A model generated the notes under the pieces. The model had not been told where the DNA came from and made no database searches. It worked only from the letters and a program-made list of their open reading frames with translations. Shown piece after piece: positions 1-8,744 of a stretch of DNA of 64,000 nucleotides. This DNA comes from Glaciecola blandensis (GTDB lineage Bacteria > Pseudomonadota > Gammaproteobacteria > Enterobacterales > Alteromonadaceae), in assembly GCF_031846165.1 (NCBI RefSeq), contig NZ_JAVRIE010000004.1:1-64000 (forward strand). Direction: 5' to 3'. How positions within the stretch are numbered: position 1 is the stretch's first letter; every line of letters starts with the position of its first letter. The position numbers and the translations under genes are program-made.

Positions 1-1
1 A

Positions 2-259
2 TACGTACTAAGCAAAGACGAAGGTGGTCGCCACACTCCTTTCTTTAAAGGTTATCGTCCACAGTTCTACTTCCGTACAACTGACGTAACAGGTGCTGTA
101 GAGCTACCTGCTGGCGTAGAAATGGTAATGCCTGGTGACAACTTGAAGTTCCACGTAGAATTAATTGCACCAATCGCGATGGACGAAGGTTTACGCTTCG
201 CAATCCGTGAAGGTGGCCGTACTGTAGGTGCTGGCGTAGTAGCTAAAATCCTAGACTAA
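2..259 (+). CDS. tuf: Elongation factor Tu, C-terminal part (5' end outside window)
   Basis: The first 85 complete codons encode the C-terminal beta-barrel (domain 3) of EF-Tu, the GTPase that carries aminoacyl-tRNA to the ribosome. Recognisable stretches are KGYRPQFYFRTTDVTG, the PGDN segment and the end FAIREGGRTVGAGVV before the TAA at 257-259. The gene is cut only by the window edge. Gammaproteobacteria often carry two tuf copies, one in the str operon and one after a tRNA cluster; the non-ribosomal neighbours downstream do not show which copy this is. A strong intrinsic terminator follows 22 bases after the stop. Confidence 0.97.
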   Translation, partial: YVLSKDEGGRHTPFFKGYRPQFYFRTTDVTGAVELPAGVEMVMPGDNLKFHVELIAPIAMDEGLRFAIREGGRTVGAGVVAKILD

Positions 260-281
260 TATCTTTTCGAAGATAATAAGA

Positions 282-307
282 AGGCGCTCAGTGAGCGCCT
301 TTTTTTG
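282..307 (+). terminator. Intrinsic terminator of tuf
   Basis: AGGCGCTCA (282-290) and TGAGCGCCT (292-300) form a GC-rich stem of up to nine pairs and are followed by a run of T residues to 306. It ends the tuf transcript. Confidence 0.93.
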
Positions 308-358
308 ATCAGAAAATAGAGAAGGCATAACGAGCGACTACAATAACAATCGCAAATA

Positions 359-925
359 CTATAGATAACAACTTAGTTCTTTCCCTGCGTTTGTTTCATG
401 AATGCCATTTTCATCTCTGTCTTTGCTTAAACTCAGTTTCCCCTGCAGGCTAATTGTGAGCAATCGGGCGTATTTCGCCTCTGAGTTTTCAGGACACACT
501 TTTATACTTGCAGGGCTAGCGGTTACACCGCTTTCATAAAAACGAATGAGCTTATTCCTGCTTGATACTCGAATGCCATTTTCTGACACTGACTTACTGG
601 TCAGTAAGACTTCATCTGGGTCTCGATATTGATTGTGATTATCGTCAAAGAATATGATTTTAGGCGCATCCCAATTAGAACTGCATGTGCTGTAGTCTTC
701 TGCGGGGCATAGCACTACTGTACCTTCCTGCTCAATAGCTTTGAAGCGAGCAAAACGCATCAAGGCATTTAACTCATTCACTTCTGCAGTCATTCTCGCC
801 TTAGTCAGAATAGAGACGAATGACGGCACGCCCACTGTGCTTAAAATGGCGAGTATGCCAATAACAATCATCATTTCCACTAGGGTGGTTCCGTGTTCAC
901 TGTGCTTTTGTGTTTTTAGATTCAT
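359..925 (-). CDS. FimT/GspH-type pseudopilin (minor pilin-like)
   Basis: This 188-residue protein starts with a short charged leader followed by a type III prepilin site, G/TTLVEMMIVIGILAILSTVG, with Glu at +5 of the mature form. Prepilin peptidase would cleave after the Gly and methylate the new N-terminus. The hydrophobic helix is followed by a FimT/GspH-like region containing ARFKAIEQ and four cysteines. It probably acts as a minor pseudopilin of a type IV pilus or type II secretion system. No other pilus gene is adjacent, so it is an orphan. A ribosome site (AAGGATGGAA) lies just upstream of the ATG. The assignment to FimT/GspH is good; the partner machine is unknown. Confidence 0.85.
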   Translation of the reverse strand: MNLKTQKHSEHGTTLVEMMIVIGILAILSTVGVPSFVSILTKARMTAEVNELNALMRFARFKAIEQEGTVVLCPAEDYSTCSSNWDAPKIIFFDDNHNQYRDPDEVLLTSKSVSENGIRVSSRNKLIRFYESGVTASPASIKVCPENSEAKYARLLTISLQGKLSLSKDRDENGIHETNAGKELSCYL

Positions 926-1064
926 GTATTTCCATCCTTGGTTTTTACATCACACAAACAACATTGTATTCTTGTCGCCAGCTTTTCATACTGAACCAAA
1001 GATGGTTTCTAATAGCGGTGACTATTCGTTCTAGTCGCAATCGCTTTTCACTACTTAGGCGCTC

Positions 1065-3563
1065 ATGTTACCCATCACCGACATCTTTTCTGAACTAGAT
1101 ATCACATTAAGCAGTGGCGACCATATTATTGTAGCCCCGCCGGGCGCTGGAAAATCAACTGAATTACCATTGCATCTGTTAAAACACCCTTCTTTGAACG
1201 ATCAAAAGATCTTAATGCTACAACCTCAACGGATCGCAGCTAGAAGTATTGCCCAATATCTAGCGGGACGATTGAATGAAAAAGTAGGTGACACGGTGGG
1301 TTATCGCATACGAGGAGAAAACCAAACTTCCAGTAGTACCCGTCTAGAGATTGTCACCGAAGGTGTGTTGACTCGCATGCTCCAATATCAGCCAGAACTT
1401 ACGGGAATTGGTCTGATTATTTTCGATGAATTTCATGAACGAAATATGCATGCAGACTTCTCGTTAGCATTATGCTTAGAGGTTCAACAAGCCTTGAGAG
1501 AAGATCTTCGCCTTATCATCATGTCGGCGACTCTTGAGGTGAGCGCTTTACAAAGTTTATTGCCTGAAGCGCAATTATTAGAGGCTAAAGGTCGCTCGTT
1601 TCCCATCGATATTCAATATACAGGGAAAGTGTCAAACAAGGAGCTGAGCCAAACAGTAGTCAATACTCTATTAGATGTCCTTCCAAAACACGAAAAAGAT
1701 ATTCTTGTGTTTCTGCCGGGCGCTTATGAAATTAATAAAGTCGCTGGATTGTTATCAAAATGCCTTTCTCAAGATAACGAAAACCATGCGTATTCAATAT
1801 CTAAAATAGACATACACTGCTTGTATTCTGAGCTTAACAAACAAATGCAGGATGCTGCATTAAGACCTTCTCAATCAGGGCGGCGCAAAGTCATACTAGC
1901 AACTAATATTGCGGAAACGAGTTTAACCATCGATGGTATTGAGGCTGTCATTGATAGCGGTATAGAAAAAAAAGCAATTTACGATTTACGCCGAGGCTTC
2001 ACTCACCTTGCCTCGCAAGCGATTTCACAAGCATCAGCAAGTCAAAGGGCAGGAAGAGCCGGGAGATTGATGGCGGGTACGTGTTATCGAATGTGGGACA
2101 AAGAAACGCACCATCGACTGGCTCGCCAGTCGACACCAGATATATTACAAACGGAAATTTCTTCGTTCTTACTGGAAGCTCTAGTGTGGGGGAGTGACTT
2201 TTCCGATTTAGCATTATTGGACACACCGTCTTCTGCGCAAATTGCACAGGCACGCGATACACTTCGCGGTTTAGGCATTATTGATGAGCGAGAAAAGCTC
2301 ACTTCCCTAGGTAAAGTTGCGCATAATCTCGGGGCGAACCCAAATATCGCAGTAATGTTGCTGAAAAGTAAGAAGCTAAGTGAAGCACACGTGAGTTTAG
2401 CTTGTGCAATAGCTGCTTTATTGGAAAGCAAAGATCCTATGCCAGACTCACCATCTGTTGAATTGCAATTACGTTTAGCTTTTCTATTAGAAAACCGTTC
2501 TCACCCAATATGGATGTTGATTAAACAATGGCAACGAAAAGCACATTCAACTTTACATTCACCCTCAGAAAACTGGCCCTTAGAAGATTGTGGTTTGCTG
2601 CTGGCATTTGCATTTCCTCAATGGATTGCAAAGCAACGATCTAGAGGCTTGTATTCAATGGCAAATGGGAGTGGTGGTGCACTGAAACTGCAAGATCCGC
2701 TTTCTGAAGAACGCTGGTTAGTGGTTGGAAATATGCATACAACCGAACATCAATCGGGAGATGCTATCGTACGCTTGGCGCAAGCCCTAAGTTTATCGCA
2801 GATTGACGCCTACTTCAGTCATATGGTGAGTGAGCAAGAGTTGGTGCAATGGAATGAAGAGAAACAAAAAATACTAGCTGAAAAAGTCGTGTTTCTAGGC
2901 AAAATCAGAATGCATAAACAGCCGCTGCCTCAAGCTAGCCAATCGCAGTTAAATAGTGTTTGGGAGCATCTGCTTCTTGATAAAGGCATTCATGCCTTGC
3001 CCTTTGACGATCGCACAAAGCTTTTGATAGAGCGGGTCAAATTAGCGAAGTCAGTCGATGATGCTTTTCCTGATTTTTCTGAACAAGGTCTCTTAGCCAA
3101 CATAGATACATGGTTTACACCTTATCTCCAAGGGCTAAAATCGTGGAAACAGATCGGCCAGTTATCCTTCTATCAGCAACTCCGACAATCGATGGACTAC
3201 GCAATACAACAAAAGCTAGATTCTTTACTACCTGAAAGCATCGATATTCCAATAGGAAGAAAGGCGAAGCTAGACTACCGGGATAACAACAAAGTCGTAT
3301 TGTCGGTAAGAATGCAGGAACTATATGGCTTACAGACACACCCCTGTTTACTGAATGGAAAGTTGCCAATCACTATCGAACTTCTGTCGCCAGCTCAACG
3401 GCCAATTCAAACGACTGAGGATATCGTAGGTTTTTGGAGCGGCAGTTACCGCGAAGTACAGAAGGAAATGAAAGGACGCTACCCGAGGCACTTTTGGCCC
3501 GATGAGCCAATGAAAGCACCCGCTACCAGCACTACCAAAAAGCGCATGGAGCAAAAGCAGTAG
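1065..3563 (+). CDS. hrpB: ATP-dependent RNA helicase HrpB (DEAH family)
   Basis: The 832-residue protein is close in size to E. coli HrpB. Visible motifs are Walker A PPGAGKST (residues 25-32), the DEFH box (121-124), SAT (154-156) and motif VI QRAGRAGR (327-334). The family-specific C-terminal domain ends with ...GRYPRHFWPDEP, typical of HrpB rather than HrpA. HrpB is a cytoplasmic DEAH-box NTPase with no firmly assigned physiological RNA substrate. It is transcribed away from the pseudopilin gene and its stop lies four bases from the stop of the convergent hemolysin III gene, leaving no room for a terminator between them. Confidence 0.95.
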   Translation: MLPITDIFSELDITLSSGDHIIVAPPGAGKSTELPLHLLKHPSLNDQKILMLQPQRIAARSIAQYLAGRLNEKVGDTVGYRIRGENQTSSSTRLEIVTEGVLTRMLQYQPELTGIGLIIFDEFHERNMHADFSLALCLEVQQALREDLRLIIMSATLEVSALQSLLPEAQLLEAKGRSFPIDIQYTGKVSNKELSQTVVNTLLDVLPKHEKDILVFLPGAYEINKVAGLLSKCLSQDNENHAYSISKIDIHCLYSELNKQMQDAALRPSQSGRRKVILATNIAETSLTIDGIEAVIDSGIEKKAIYDLRRGFTHLASQAISQASASQRAGRAGRLMAGTCYRMWDKETHHRLARQSTPDILQTEISSFLLEALVWGSDFSDLALLDTPSSAQIAQARDTLRGLGIIDEREKLTSLGKVAHNLGANPNIAVMLLKSKKLSEAHVSLACAIAALLESKDPMPDSPSVELQLRLAFLLENRSHPIWMLIKQWQRKAHSTLHSPSENWPLEDCGLLLAFAFPQWIAKQRSRGLYSMANGSGGALKLQDPLSEERWLVVGNMHTTEHQSGDAIVRLAQALSLSQIDAYFSHMVSEQELVQWNEEKQKILAEKVVFLGKIRMHKQPLPQASQSQLNSVWEHLLLDKGIHALPFDDRTKLLIERVKLAKSVDDAFPDFSEQGLLANIDTWFTPYLQGLKSWKQIGQLSFYQQLRQSMDYAIQQKLDSLLPESIDIPIGRKAKLDYRDNNKVVLSVRMQELYGLQTHPCLLNGKLPITIELLSPAQRPIQTTEDIVGFWSGSYREVQKEMKGRYPRHFWPDEPMKAPATSTTKKRMEQKQ

Positions 3564-3567
3564 GGCT

Positions 3568-4242
3568 TTATTTTACGCCTATCACGTAAGCATAAATTGC
3601 ATAGAAATGGCATACCGCGCCCAATAGTACAAAAACATGCCAAATAGCATGAGTATAGTGTTTGTGTTTGGCCATATAAAATGGGATACCCAGACTATAT
3701 GCGACCCCGCCAGCAACGAGGAAAACAAAGCCTGTGGTTTCCAATGCATTAAAAATCGGAACGATAATGAGCAATGCTAGCCAGCCCATTACAGCATAGG
3801 TTGTGACTGCTAAGCGAGGAAACCTATCTTTAAAGATGGCTTTAAAGCCGACGCCTAGCAATGCCACTGACCAGATTGTGATCGTGCTAACCGTAGATAC
3901 CCAACCTTCTATGGCGACAATCAGGAATGGCGTATAAGTACCTGCAATTAATAAGTAAATCGCAATATGGTCGGCGCGCTTAAGAATAGGTTTAATTTGT
4001 TCATTGCTCACCCAATGATACAAAGTTGAGGCGCCAAATAAGAGGATCATTGACGCGCCAAAGATAGCCGATGCGCTTAATTCAGCGACACTATTACTTT
4101 TCAAAAGCAGCAATAATGTGCCCACAATAGCAAAGGCAAAGCCAACGAAGTGACTAAGCGCATTTAAGGCTTCTTCAAGCTGACTATAATGAGTCAACTT
4201 AATTGGGGGCGGATTTTTTATATCAGACAACGAGAACGACAC
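3568..4242 (-). CDS. trhA: Hemolysin III / PAQR-family membrane protein
   Basis: The 224-residue protein is built almost entirely of hydrophobic segments (about seven helices). Family landmarks are EEALNALSHFVGF near the N-terminus, STLYHW, RADHIAIYLLIAGTYTPF in the middle, and HAIWHVFVLLGAVCHF near the end. The conserved Ser, Asp and three His residues are the presumed metal site of the PAQR/hemolysin III superfamily. Such bacterial proteins (TrhA, formerly YqfA) are linked to membrane energetics and lipid homeostasis; the haemolysin name is historical. The start is a GTG at 4240-4242 without a strong ribosome site, and no better in-frame start is present. Confidence 0.9.
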   Translation of the reverse strand: MSFSLSDIKNPPPIKLTHYSQLEEALNALSHFVGFAFAIVGTLLLLLKSNSVAELSASAIFGASMILLFGASTLYHWVSNEQIKPILKRADHIAIYLLIAGTYTPFLIVAIEGWVSTVSTITIWSVALLGVGFKAIFKDRFPRLAVTTYAVMGWLALLIIVPIFNALETTGFVFLVAGGVAYSLGIPFYMAKHKHYTHAIWHVFVLLGAVCHFYAIYAYVIGVK

Positions 4243-4351
4243 TTAGCGTTTATTAGTTTCAGCTTACAATTGTACGCTGAAACTGTAGATTATAAAAGTG
4301 AAGTTTTTTTGACAGCCTTAAACTGGATTATAAGCTATATTGAATCTTCTC

Positions 4352-5485
4352 TTAATCTATCTCGATAACATTCACGGCTGATGTCACCGTTTGATTTTGC
4401 TGCATTCCACCAACCGTGACTAAGAAGGCCTTACTATCCGTGTTGGGATCTATCTCTTTATTTTTGATTAGCAAAGCTGCGCGATGATCCATACTGGCTA
4501 TATCTCGAGTTTCGATTGTCCATTGATTTGCGCTTAAATCATAAAACCAAAGGGCTGAAGAGGGAGCGGCAGGGTTTCCATCATAACCAATTCCATTGTA
4601 GTTATAGGGCGTGTTACTACCTCCATAAAAGAACACTCCTTCGTGCTGTTGTGAGCCAATCGCAGCCATTCGGTAACGTGCTTTACCGGTAGGGTGCTTT
4701 ATCTTGCGCCATGTTATTTTTAGATGGGATGTGTGATCTATCTCGCCACGAAAGCAGGCTGGCTCGGGTAAAAATTGCCGTCTTGATTTACCTGCCCATT
4801 CAACTTTAACACCATCACATATTATTAGGCTGCTATTGACAATACCACCGGAGTGACCAAAAACGCCCTCACCGGGAAAGGGAGTGGCTTGTCTCCATGT
4901 ATCCTCATGAGTATCGTACACTTGGACGAGATTGACGTTACCATCATTGTGCCAACCACTGATGATATATATGAATCGTTCTTTATATGCTGCGGCAACC
5001 GCGTCATCAACCGGGACTGCCATGTTTGCTAAAGGCGTGTACTTTTGACTTCGGATATCAAAGGAAAAGTTATCAGGACTAGAGATTTCATTGTGCTTGG
5101 CATCTACTGTGTAACCTCCAAATAAATAGGCTGTATCATTGATACCGATTGCAACAGAAGCCAAACGTCCTTTTGGTAAGATGCTTGCTGGTACGTCTGG
5201 TAGAGCTCGCCAATTTAGCTTACTAGTTCCACCGCTTAAATCCAAAGAAAACGCTTTACTATGCACGTCTTTGTGCGTCTTTTCTTTGCCCAAGCCCATG
5301 AAACTTAGCAAATAAACTCGGTCATCCACGCTGATGCTTGCAACGGCATTGTTACTTACTGGTTCGGGTAATGTCGGTAAAGCAATATGTTCATTGGTGG
5401 TAAACTCGTGAGAGTTCGCGAAGGTAGTTTGAATCATCGCGCAAACAATTGAGCTTAAAATAAGCGTTCTAAATATCCATTTCAT
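4352..5485 (-). CDS. Secreted kelch-repeat protein (NanM/galactose-oxidase-like beta-propeller)
   Basis: I place the start at the ATG at 5483-5485, giving 377 residues with a signal peptide ending near TTFANS. The body shows kelch blades with Gly-Gly or Gly-Trp turns: YLFGGYTVD, YIISGWHNDG, VFFYGGSNTPYNYNG and VTVGGMQQN, with Trp-containing strands between them. Length and blade pattern resemble periplasmic NanM-type N-acetylneuraminate mutarotases, but there are no sialic acid genes nearby, so I do not transfer that function. It is most safely a periplasmic six-bladed propeller of unknown ligand. It stands alone: the gene on its left is 110 bases away and the region on its right is a long AT-rich gap. 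Confidence 0.7.
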   Translation of the reverse strand: MKWIFRTLILSSIVCAMIQTTFANSHEFTTNEHIALPTLPEPVSNNAVASISVDDRVYLLSFMGLGKEKTHKDVHSKAFSLDLSGGTSKLNWRALPDVPASILPKGRLASVAIGINDTAYLFGGYTVDAKHNEISSPDNFSFDIRSQKYTPLANMAVPVDDAVAAAYKERFIYIISGWHNDGNVNLVQVYDTHEDTWRQATPFPGEGVFGHSGGIVNSSLIICDGVKVEWAGKSRRQFLPEPACFRGEIDHTSHLKITWRKIKHPTGKARYRMAAIGSQQHEGVFFYGGSNTPYNYNGIGYDGNPAAPSSALWFYDLSANQWTIETRDIASMDHRAALLIKNKEIDPNTDSKAFLVTVGGMQQNQTVTSAVNVIEID

Positions 5486-5684
5486 AAGCAATCAAGTGGT
5501 GAAGTAATAAATAAAGGATAACCGACTCTGCACAATAACTCTATTAAGCTTATTACATCTGAGGCTCAGAGGAATATTACCAATTGATATGACATTTGTG
5601 TCTTCAGGACGCGTATTTTTATCTTGTCAATTGTCCAGCTCAGTATGTTTCAATCTTCTTAAACATGACAGTAGAGTGAAAAGT

Positions 5685-5719
5685 AAACAGTTTGGTGTAG
5701 TTTTCAACTGTTTGTTTTT
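5685..5719 (+). terminator. Terminator-like hairpin in gene-free region
   Basis: AAACAGTT (5685-5692) and AACTGTTT (5706-5713) form an eight-pair stem with a 13-base loop, followed by GTTTTTT. It lies inside the gap with no gene upstream on the plus strand, so it would end a transcript that has not been identified. The stem is AT-rich and therefore weak. Confidence 0.35.
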
Positions 5720-5879
5720 TATGCGACTTTTATCTTTCTAGTGTTGCTAATTTGCGTCAGCCTTTATCGATATGTGTTGTAAGAGATCAACTTTTAAGAT
5801 TGTTTGATTTTGACCGTCTAATTTTTAATACATAGGTATTGATTGGTGAAAGTTAATTAGGTATAACAAACCTAGATGT

Positions 5880-5909
5880 ATTCATTTATTTAATGAATGG
5901 TTGTTTTTT
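5880..5909 (+). terminator. Second terminator-like hairpin in gene-free region
   Basis: ATTCATT (5880-5886) and AATGAAT (5892-5898) are an AT-rich inverted repeat followed by GGTTGTTTTTTG. Weak stem; may be chance in AT-rich DNA. Confidence 0.25.
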
Positions 5910-6004
5910 GACCATCGAAGTCAATCTGATTGCGCAGATTAAGTCGCAACTGTCAGTGTAGTTTTCTGTTCGGTTAAACAAGAATACAAAAATAAGAATA
6001 AGCA

Positions 6005-6020
6005 AGAGCCCGAAGGCTCT
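6005..6020 (-). terminator. UUCG-tetraloop hairpin, terminator-like on the minus strand
   Basis: AGAGCC-CGAA-GGCTCT is a perfect six-pair hairpin. Read on the minus strand the loop is UUCG closed by C-G, the very stable tetraloop common in terminators, and it is followed there by TGCTTATTCTTATTTTTG. On the plus strand it sits 27 bases upstream of the ATG at 6048 and is followed by A residues, so it would be a leader hairpin. Either use is possible. Confidence 0.4.
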
Positions 6021-6047
6021 GCAAAAAAGTAATCAAGGAAATATGTA

Positions 6048-6248
6048 ATGACCTTATTGACGACTCGTACCCTAACTCGCGCTTTAGTGATTTGCTTGGC
6101 GTTTTTCTATTTGTCAGTGATCTCGGAGTTCTTCGATTTCAATATTTTGTCAAAGATCCCTTCTGTGAGCGCAAGCGCCATCGTCGTCACTGCAGCTTTA
6201 GTCATTTTTTGGTTAATTTTCTTTGTGAGAGCTCGACATAGGCATTAA
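6048..6248 (+). CDS. Small two-helix membrane protein, function unknown
   Basis: The 66-residue product has two hydrophobic segments (about residues 11-29 and 40-60) separated by a short loop, and ends in a basic RARHRH tail. An AAGGAA ribosome site lies at a good distance (6035-6040) from the ATG at 6048, and a terminator-like hairpin follows at 6310. These three features support a real gene. I do not recognise the family. It stands alone between a long gap and the alpha-amylase gene. Confidence 0.55.
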   Translation: MTLLTTRTLTRALVICLAFFYLSVISEFFDFNILSKIPSVSASAIVVTAALVIFWLIFFVRARHRH

Positions 6249-6597
6249 GCCTTGATTTAAGCTGTTTTGCTCCCCCTTCAGGCGGCTCTCATCTTTAGCA
6301 TTTAGTATAAAGCCATGATTTTATTAGTTTAACTTCATGGTTTTTTATGTCCTTTCGTTCTACATACGTATTCATATAGCCAAGCTATCGTTTCTTGCCT
6401 ATTGTCTCTATCGATTTATTTTTACAATAAATTATCAAGTTGTTTACAAGTTTGCTCGTTTAGGTAGTCGGTAATAGCGTAAATAACTCAATTTAAATAT
6501 GCGTGAATTACCGATATGAAACGAGCTACTGAGCGGGCACACAACTGCTTTTACCGCGAGTAATGCAACACTTCGTGTCGACACTTAGGACACACAC
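6249..6597. other. Amylase upstream region (349 bases)
   Basis: It holds the terminator of the small membrane protein gene (6310-6346) and then about 250 bases that should contain the amylase promoter. Two symmetric elements are visible: TCGGTAAT (6468-6475) with ATTACCGA (6507-6514), 31 bases apart, and the ten-base palindrome GTGTCGACAC at 6575-6584, just before the ribosome site AGGA. Neither matches an operator I know. No gene is seen. Confidence 0.5.
6310..6346 (+). terminator. Terminator after the small membrane protein gene
   Basis: AAGCCATGA (6310-6318) pairs with TCATGGTTT (6335-6343), including one G-U pair, across a 16-base loop. The T-run extends to 6346. Confidence 0.6.
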
Positions 6598-8577
6598 ATG
6601 AAAATCAATAAATTTATAAGCACAGCGCTTTTTGCTGCGGGTCTGACTGCACAACAAGCTGAAGCTGCTCCAAGCACGTTCGTGCATCTTTTTGAATGGA
6701 ATTGGCAGGATGTGGCGACAGAGTGCGAGACATTCTTGAGCCAAAATGGATTTGCCGCAGTTCAAGTGTCACCGCCAAACGAGCACATAACCAACAGCGA
6801 GTGGTGGGCAAGATATCAACCCGTTAGTTATGTATTGGAGAGCAGAGGTGGGAACCGTGCACAGTTCGTCGATATGGTTCAGCGCTGCAAAGCCGTTGGG
6901 GTAGATATATACGTCGATGCTGTGATTAACCACATGGCGGCAGGCGGCGGCACTGGTACTGCAGGTAGTAGTTTTGGCAACAAAAGTTACCCTATTTATT
7001 CCCCGCAAGATTTCCACACTAGCTGTCCAATCAATAACTATGGTGATCGCTATCAGGTCCAAAATTGTGAGTTAGTTGGCTTAGCTGACTTAGCCACTGA
7101 AAATGCTTATGTTCAAGATACCGTAGCAGGCTTTCTGAACGATTTAGTCAATGTTGGTGTTGCGGGCTTTAGACTAGACGCATCCAAGCACATGCCAAGC
7201 GGCGATATCGCTGCAATTCTTTCAAAGGTAAATGGACAGCCATTGATATTTCAAGAAGTCATTGATCAGGGCGGTGAAGCTGTTGGAGCACCAGAATATT
7301 TTAGTAATGGCTTGGTAACGGAATTCAAATACAGTGTTGAAATAGGTAATGTTTTTAATCAAGGCAAACTTGCTTGGTTAAGTAACTTTGGTGAAGCTTG
7401 GGGCTTTATGCCTAGCTACTTGGCGGTTGTGTTTGTCGATAACCATGATAACCAACGTGGTCATGGTGGTGGCGGTAATGTCATTACTTTTGAAGATGGG
7501 CGATTGTACGATTTGGCGAATGTTTTTATGTTGGCCTATCCATATGGTTACCCAAAGGTGATGTCTAGTTATGAGTACTTTGGCGATACTGATCGCGGTG
7601 CCCCAAGCACTAATGTTCACAACAATGGAAACTTATCGTGTTTTGGTAATGAGTGGAAGTGTGAACATCGTTGGTCTTATATTGCCGGTGCATCGAAATT
7701 CAGAGATGCGACATCTGACAATTTTGCGACTTCAAACTGGTGGGACAATGGAAACAATCAGATTGCCTTTGGGCGCGGAGATAAAGGTTTTGTCGCCATT
7801 AACAAAGAAAGTTTTGCTTTAAACGCGACTTTGCAAACAGACATGGCACCAGGAGAATACTGTAACGTCTTGAAGGGCGACATCAATACATCGAACTCAG
7901 CTTGTTCAGGTGAAATAATTACGGTAAATGGGAATGGCACTATTAACGCCAGTGTTGCTAGCTACGATGCTTTCGCCATCCATCACGAGGCGAAAGTGAC
8001 AGGAACAATTAGCAATTTCCAGCGTACCGTTATCTTTATTGAGCAACAAACTGCAGTTGGTCAAGACATGTTTATACGTGGTGGCTTAGATCACGGTGTT
8101 GCTGCTACGTTCGGTAAAAACTGTACGGCAAGTAATTATGAATGTGCAATACGCATTCAACACCGCAATACAATAAATGCGACAACGGCACCTTGGAAAC
8201 TAAACGACAATTACCTTGACTGGTATGGTTTAGAAAGTGGACAAGACTCTGGTGCACGGGGTACGGCGTTGGATTGGACAATAGACAACTGGCCAAATTC
8301 TTGGGGTCAAATTCGTCGGGTGATGAGCGATGGTTATGGTGAGGAAGTGCTCAATATTTGGGGGGCTAATCAGTGGATGCTCGACGTAGATATGGCGTGT
8401 GAAGACACCTTCAACGGTTGGTTTGAAATAAAAGCTTTCGTTAAAAATGGGCAAGGTTGGGAATCAGACATTACCCAAGCAAATACACCATATGCTTCGA
8501 ACAATCATTTTGCACAGTGCGGTAAGGTGAACCGATTTGTATTTAACGCAAATTCAGTTGAAGTGCGAAATTTCTAA
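6598..8577 (+). CDS. Secreted chloride-dependent alpha-amylase (GH13, AHA type) with C-terminal extension
   Basis: This enzyme hydrolyses internal alpha-1,4 bonds of starch and glycogen. The 659 residues start with a signal peptide cleaved near AEA/APSTFVHLF. The catalytic domain is very like the cold-active amylase AHA of Pseudoalteromonas haloplanktis: nucleophile Asp194 (FRLDASKH), acid/base Glu220 (FQEVIDQGGE) and Asp284 (VDNHDNQRGHGG). The chloride ligands Arg192, Asn282 and the Lys of WKCEHRW are all present. After about residue 470 comes a roughly 190-residue C-terminal region rich in Trp and Cys, which matches the precursor extension known for AHA that is removed after export. The gene is monocistronic, with AGGA eight bases before the ATG and a terminator downstream. 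Confidence 0.95.
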   Translation: MKINKFISTALFAAGLTAQQAEAAPSTFVHLFEWNWQDVATECETFLSQNGFAAVQVSPPNEHITNSEWWARYQPVSYVLESRGGNRAQFVDMVQRCKAVGVDIYVDAVINHMAAGGGTGTAGSSFGNKSYPIYSPQDFHTSCPINNYGDRYQVQNCELVGLADLATENAYVQDTVAGFLNDLVNVGVAGFRLDASKHMPSGDIAAILSKVNGQPLIFQEVIDQGGEAVGAPEYFSNGLVTEFKYSVEIGNVFNQGKLAWLSNFGEAWGFMPSYLAVVFVDNHDNQRGHGGGGNVITFEDGRLYDLANVFMLAYPYGYPKVMSSYEYFGDTDRGAPSTNVHNNGNLSCFGNEWKCEHRWSYIAGASKFRDATSDNFATSNWWDNGNNQIAFGRGDKGFVAINKESFALNATLQTDMAPGEYCNVLKGDINTSNSACSGEIITVNGNGTINASVASYDAFAIHHEAKVTGTISNFQRTVIFIEQQTAVGQDMFIRGGLDHGVAATFGKNCTASNYECAIRIQHRNTINATTAPWKLNDNYLDWYGLESGQDSGARGTALDWTIDNWPNSWGQIRRVMSDGYGEEVLNIWGANQWMLDVDMACEDTFNGWFEIKAFVKNGQGWESDITQANTPYASNNHFAQCGKVNRFVFNANSVEVRNF

Positions 8578-8594
8578 TCTAGTACTTAAAATAA

Positions 8595-8629
8595 AAGTCC
8601 AAGCTTGCCGTCGGTGAGCTTAGGCTTTT
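8595..8629 (+). terminator. Terminator of the amylase gene
   Basis: AAGTCCAAGCT (8595-8605) pairs with AGCTTAGGCTT (8617-8627), with one wobble and one mismatch, followed by TTT. It lies 17 bases after the amylase stop. Confidence 0.6.
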
Positions 8630-8744
8630 CTAAAATACCCCTTGAATCTGATAAAAGAAGACAAAGAATGTATTTAATCAAATGATTATCGTCACTCAGG
8701 TGATACAATCATGTTTCACTTTTGAATAATAACGAACTGACACT

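Larger units (their letters stand above)
5486..6047. other. 562-base AT-rich intergenic region without a recognisable gene
   Basis: No open frame with a ribosome site or protein-like composition is visible on either strand. The stretch contains three hairpins, listed separately (5685-5719, 5880-5909 and 6005-6020). It must also carry the promoters of the kelch gene (leftward) and of the small membrane protein gene (rightward). Hairpins followed by T-runs with no gene in front of them leave room for a small RNA, but I see no match to a known family. Confidence 0.6.

Noticed and set aside
6468..6514. TCGGTAAT/ATTACCGA inverted repeat before the amylase gene as an operator
   Set aside because: The half-sites are 31 bases apart and no regulator is nearby; one such eight-base pair is not surprising by chance in AT-rich DNA.
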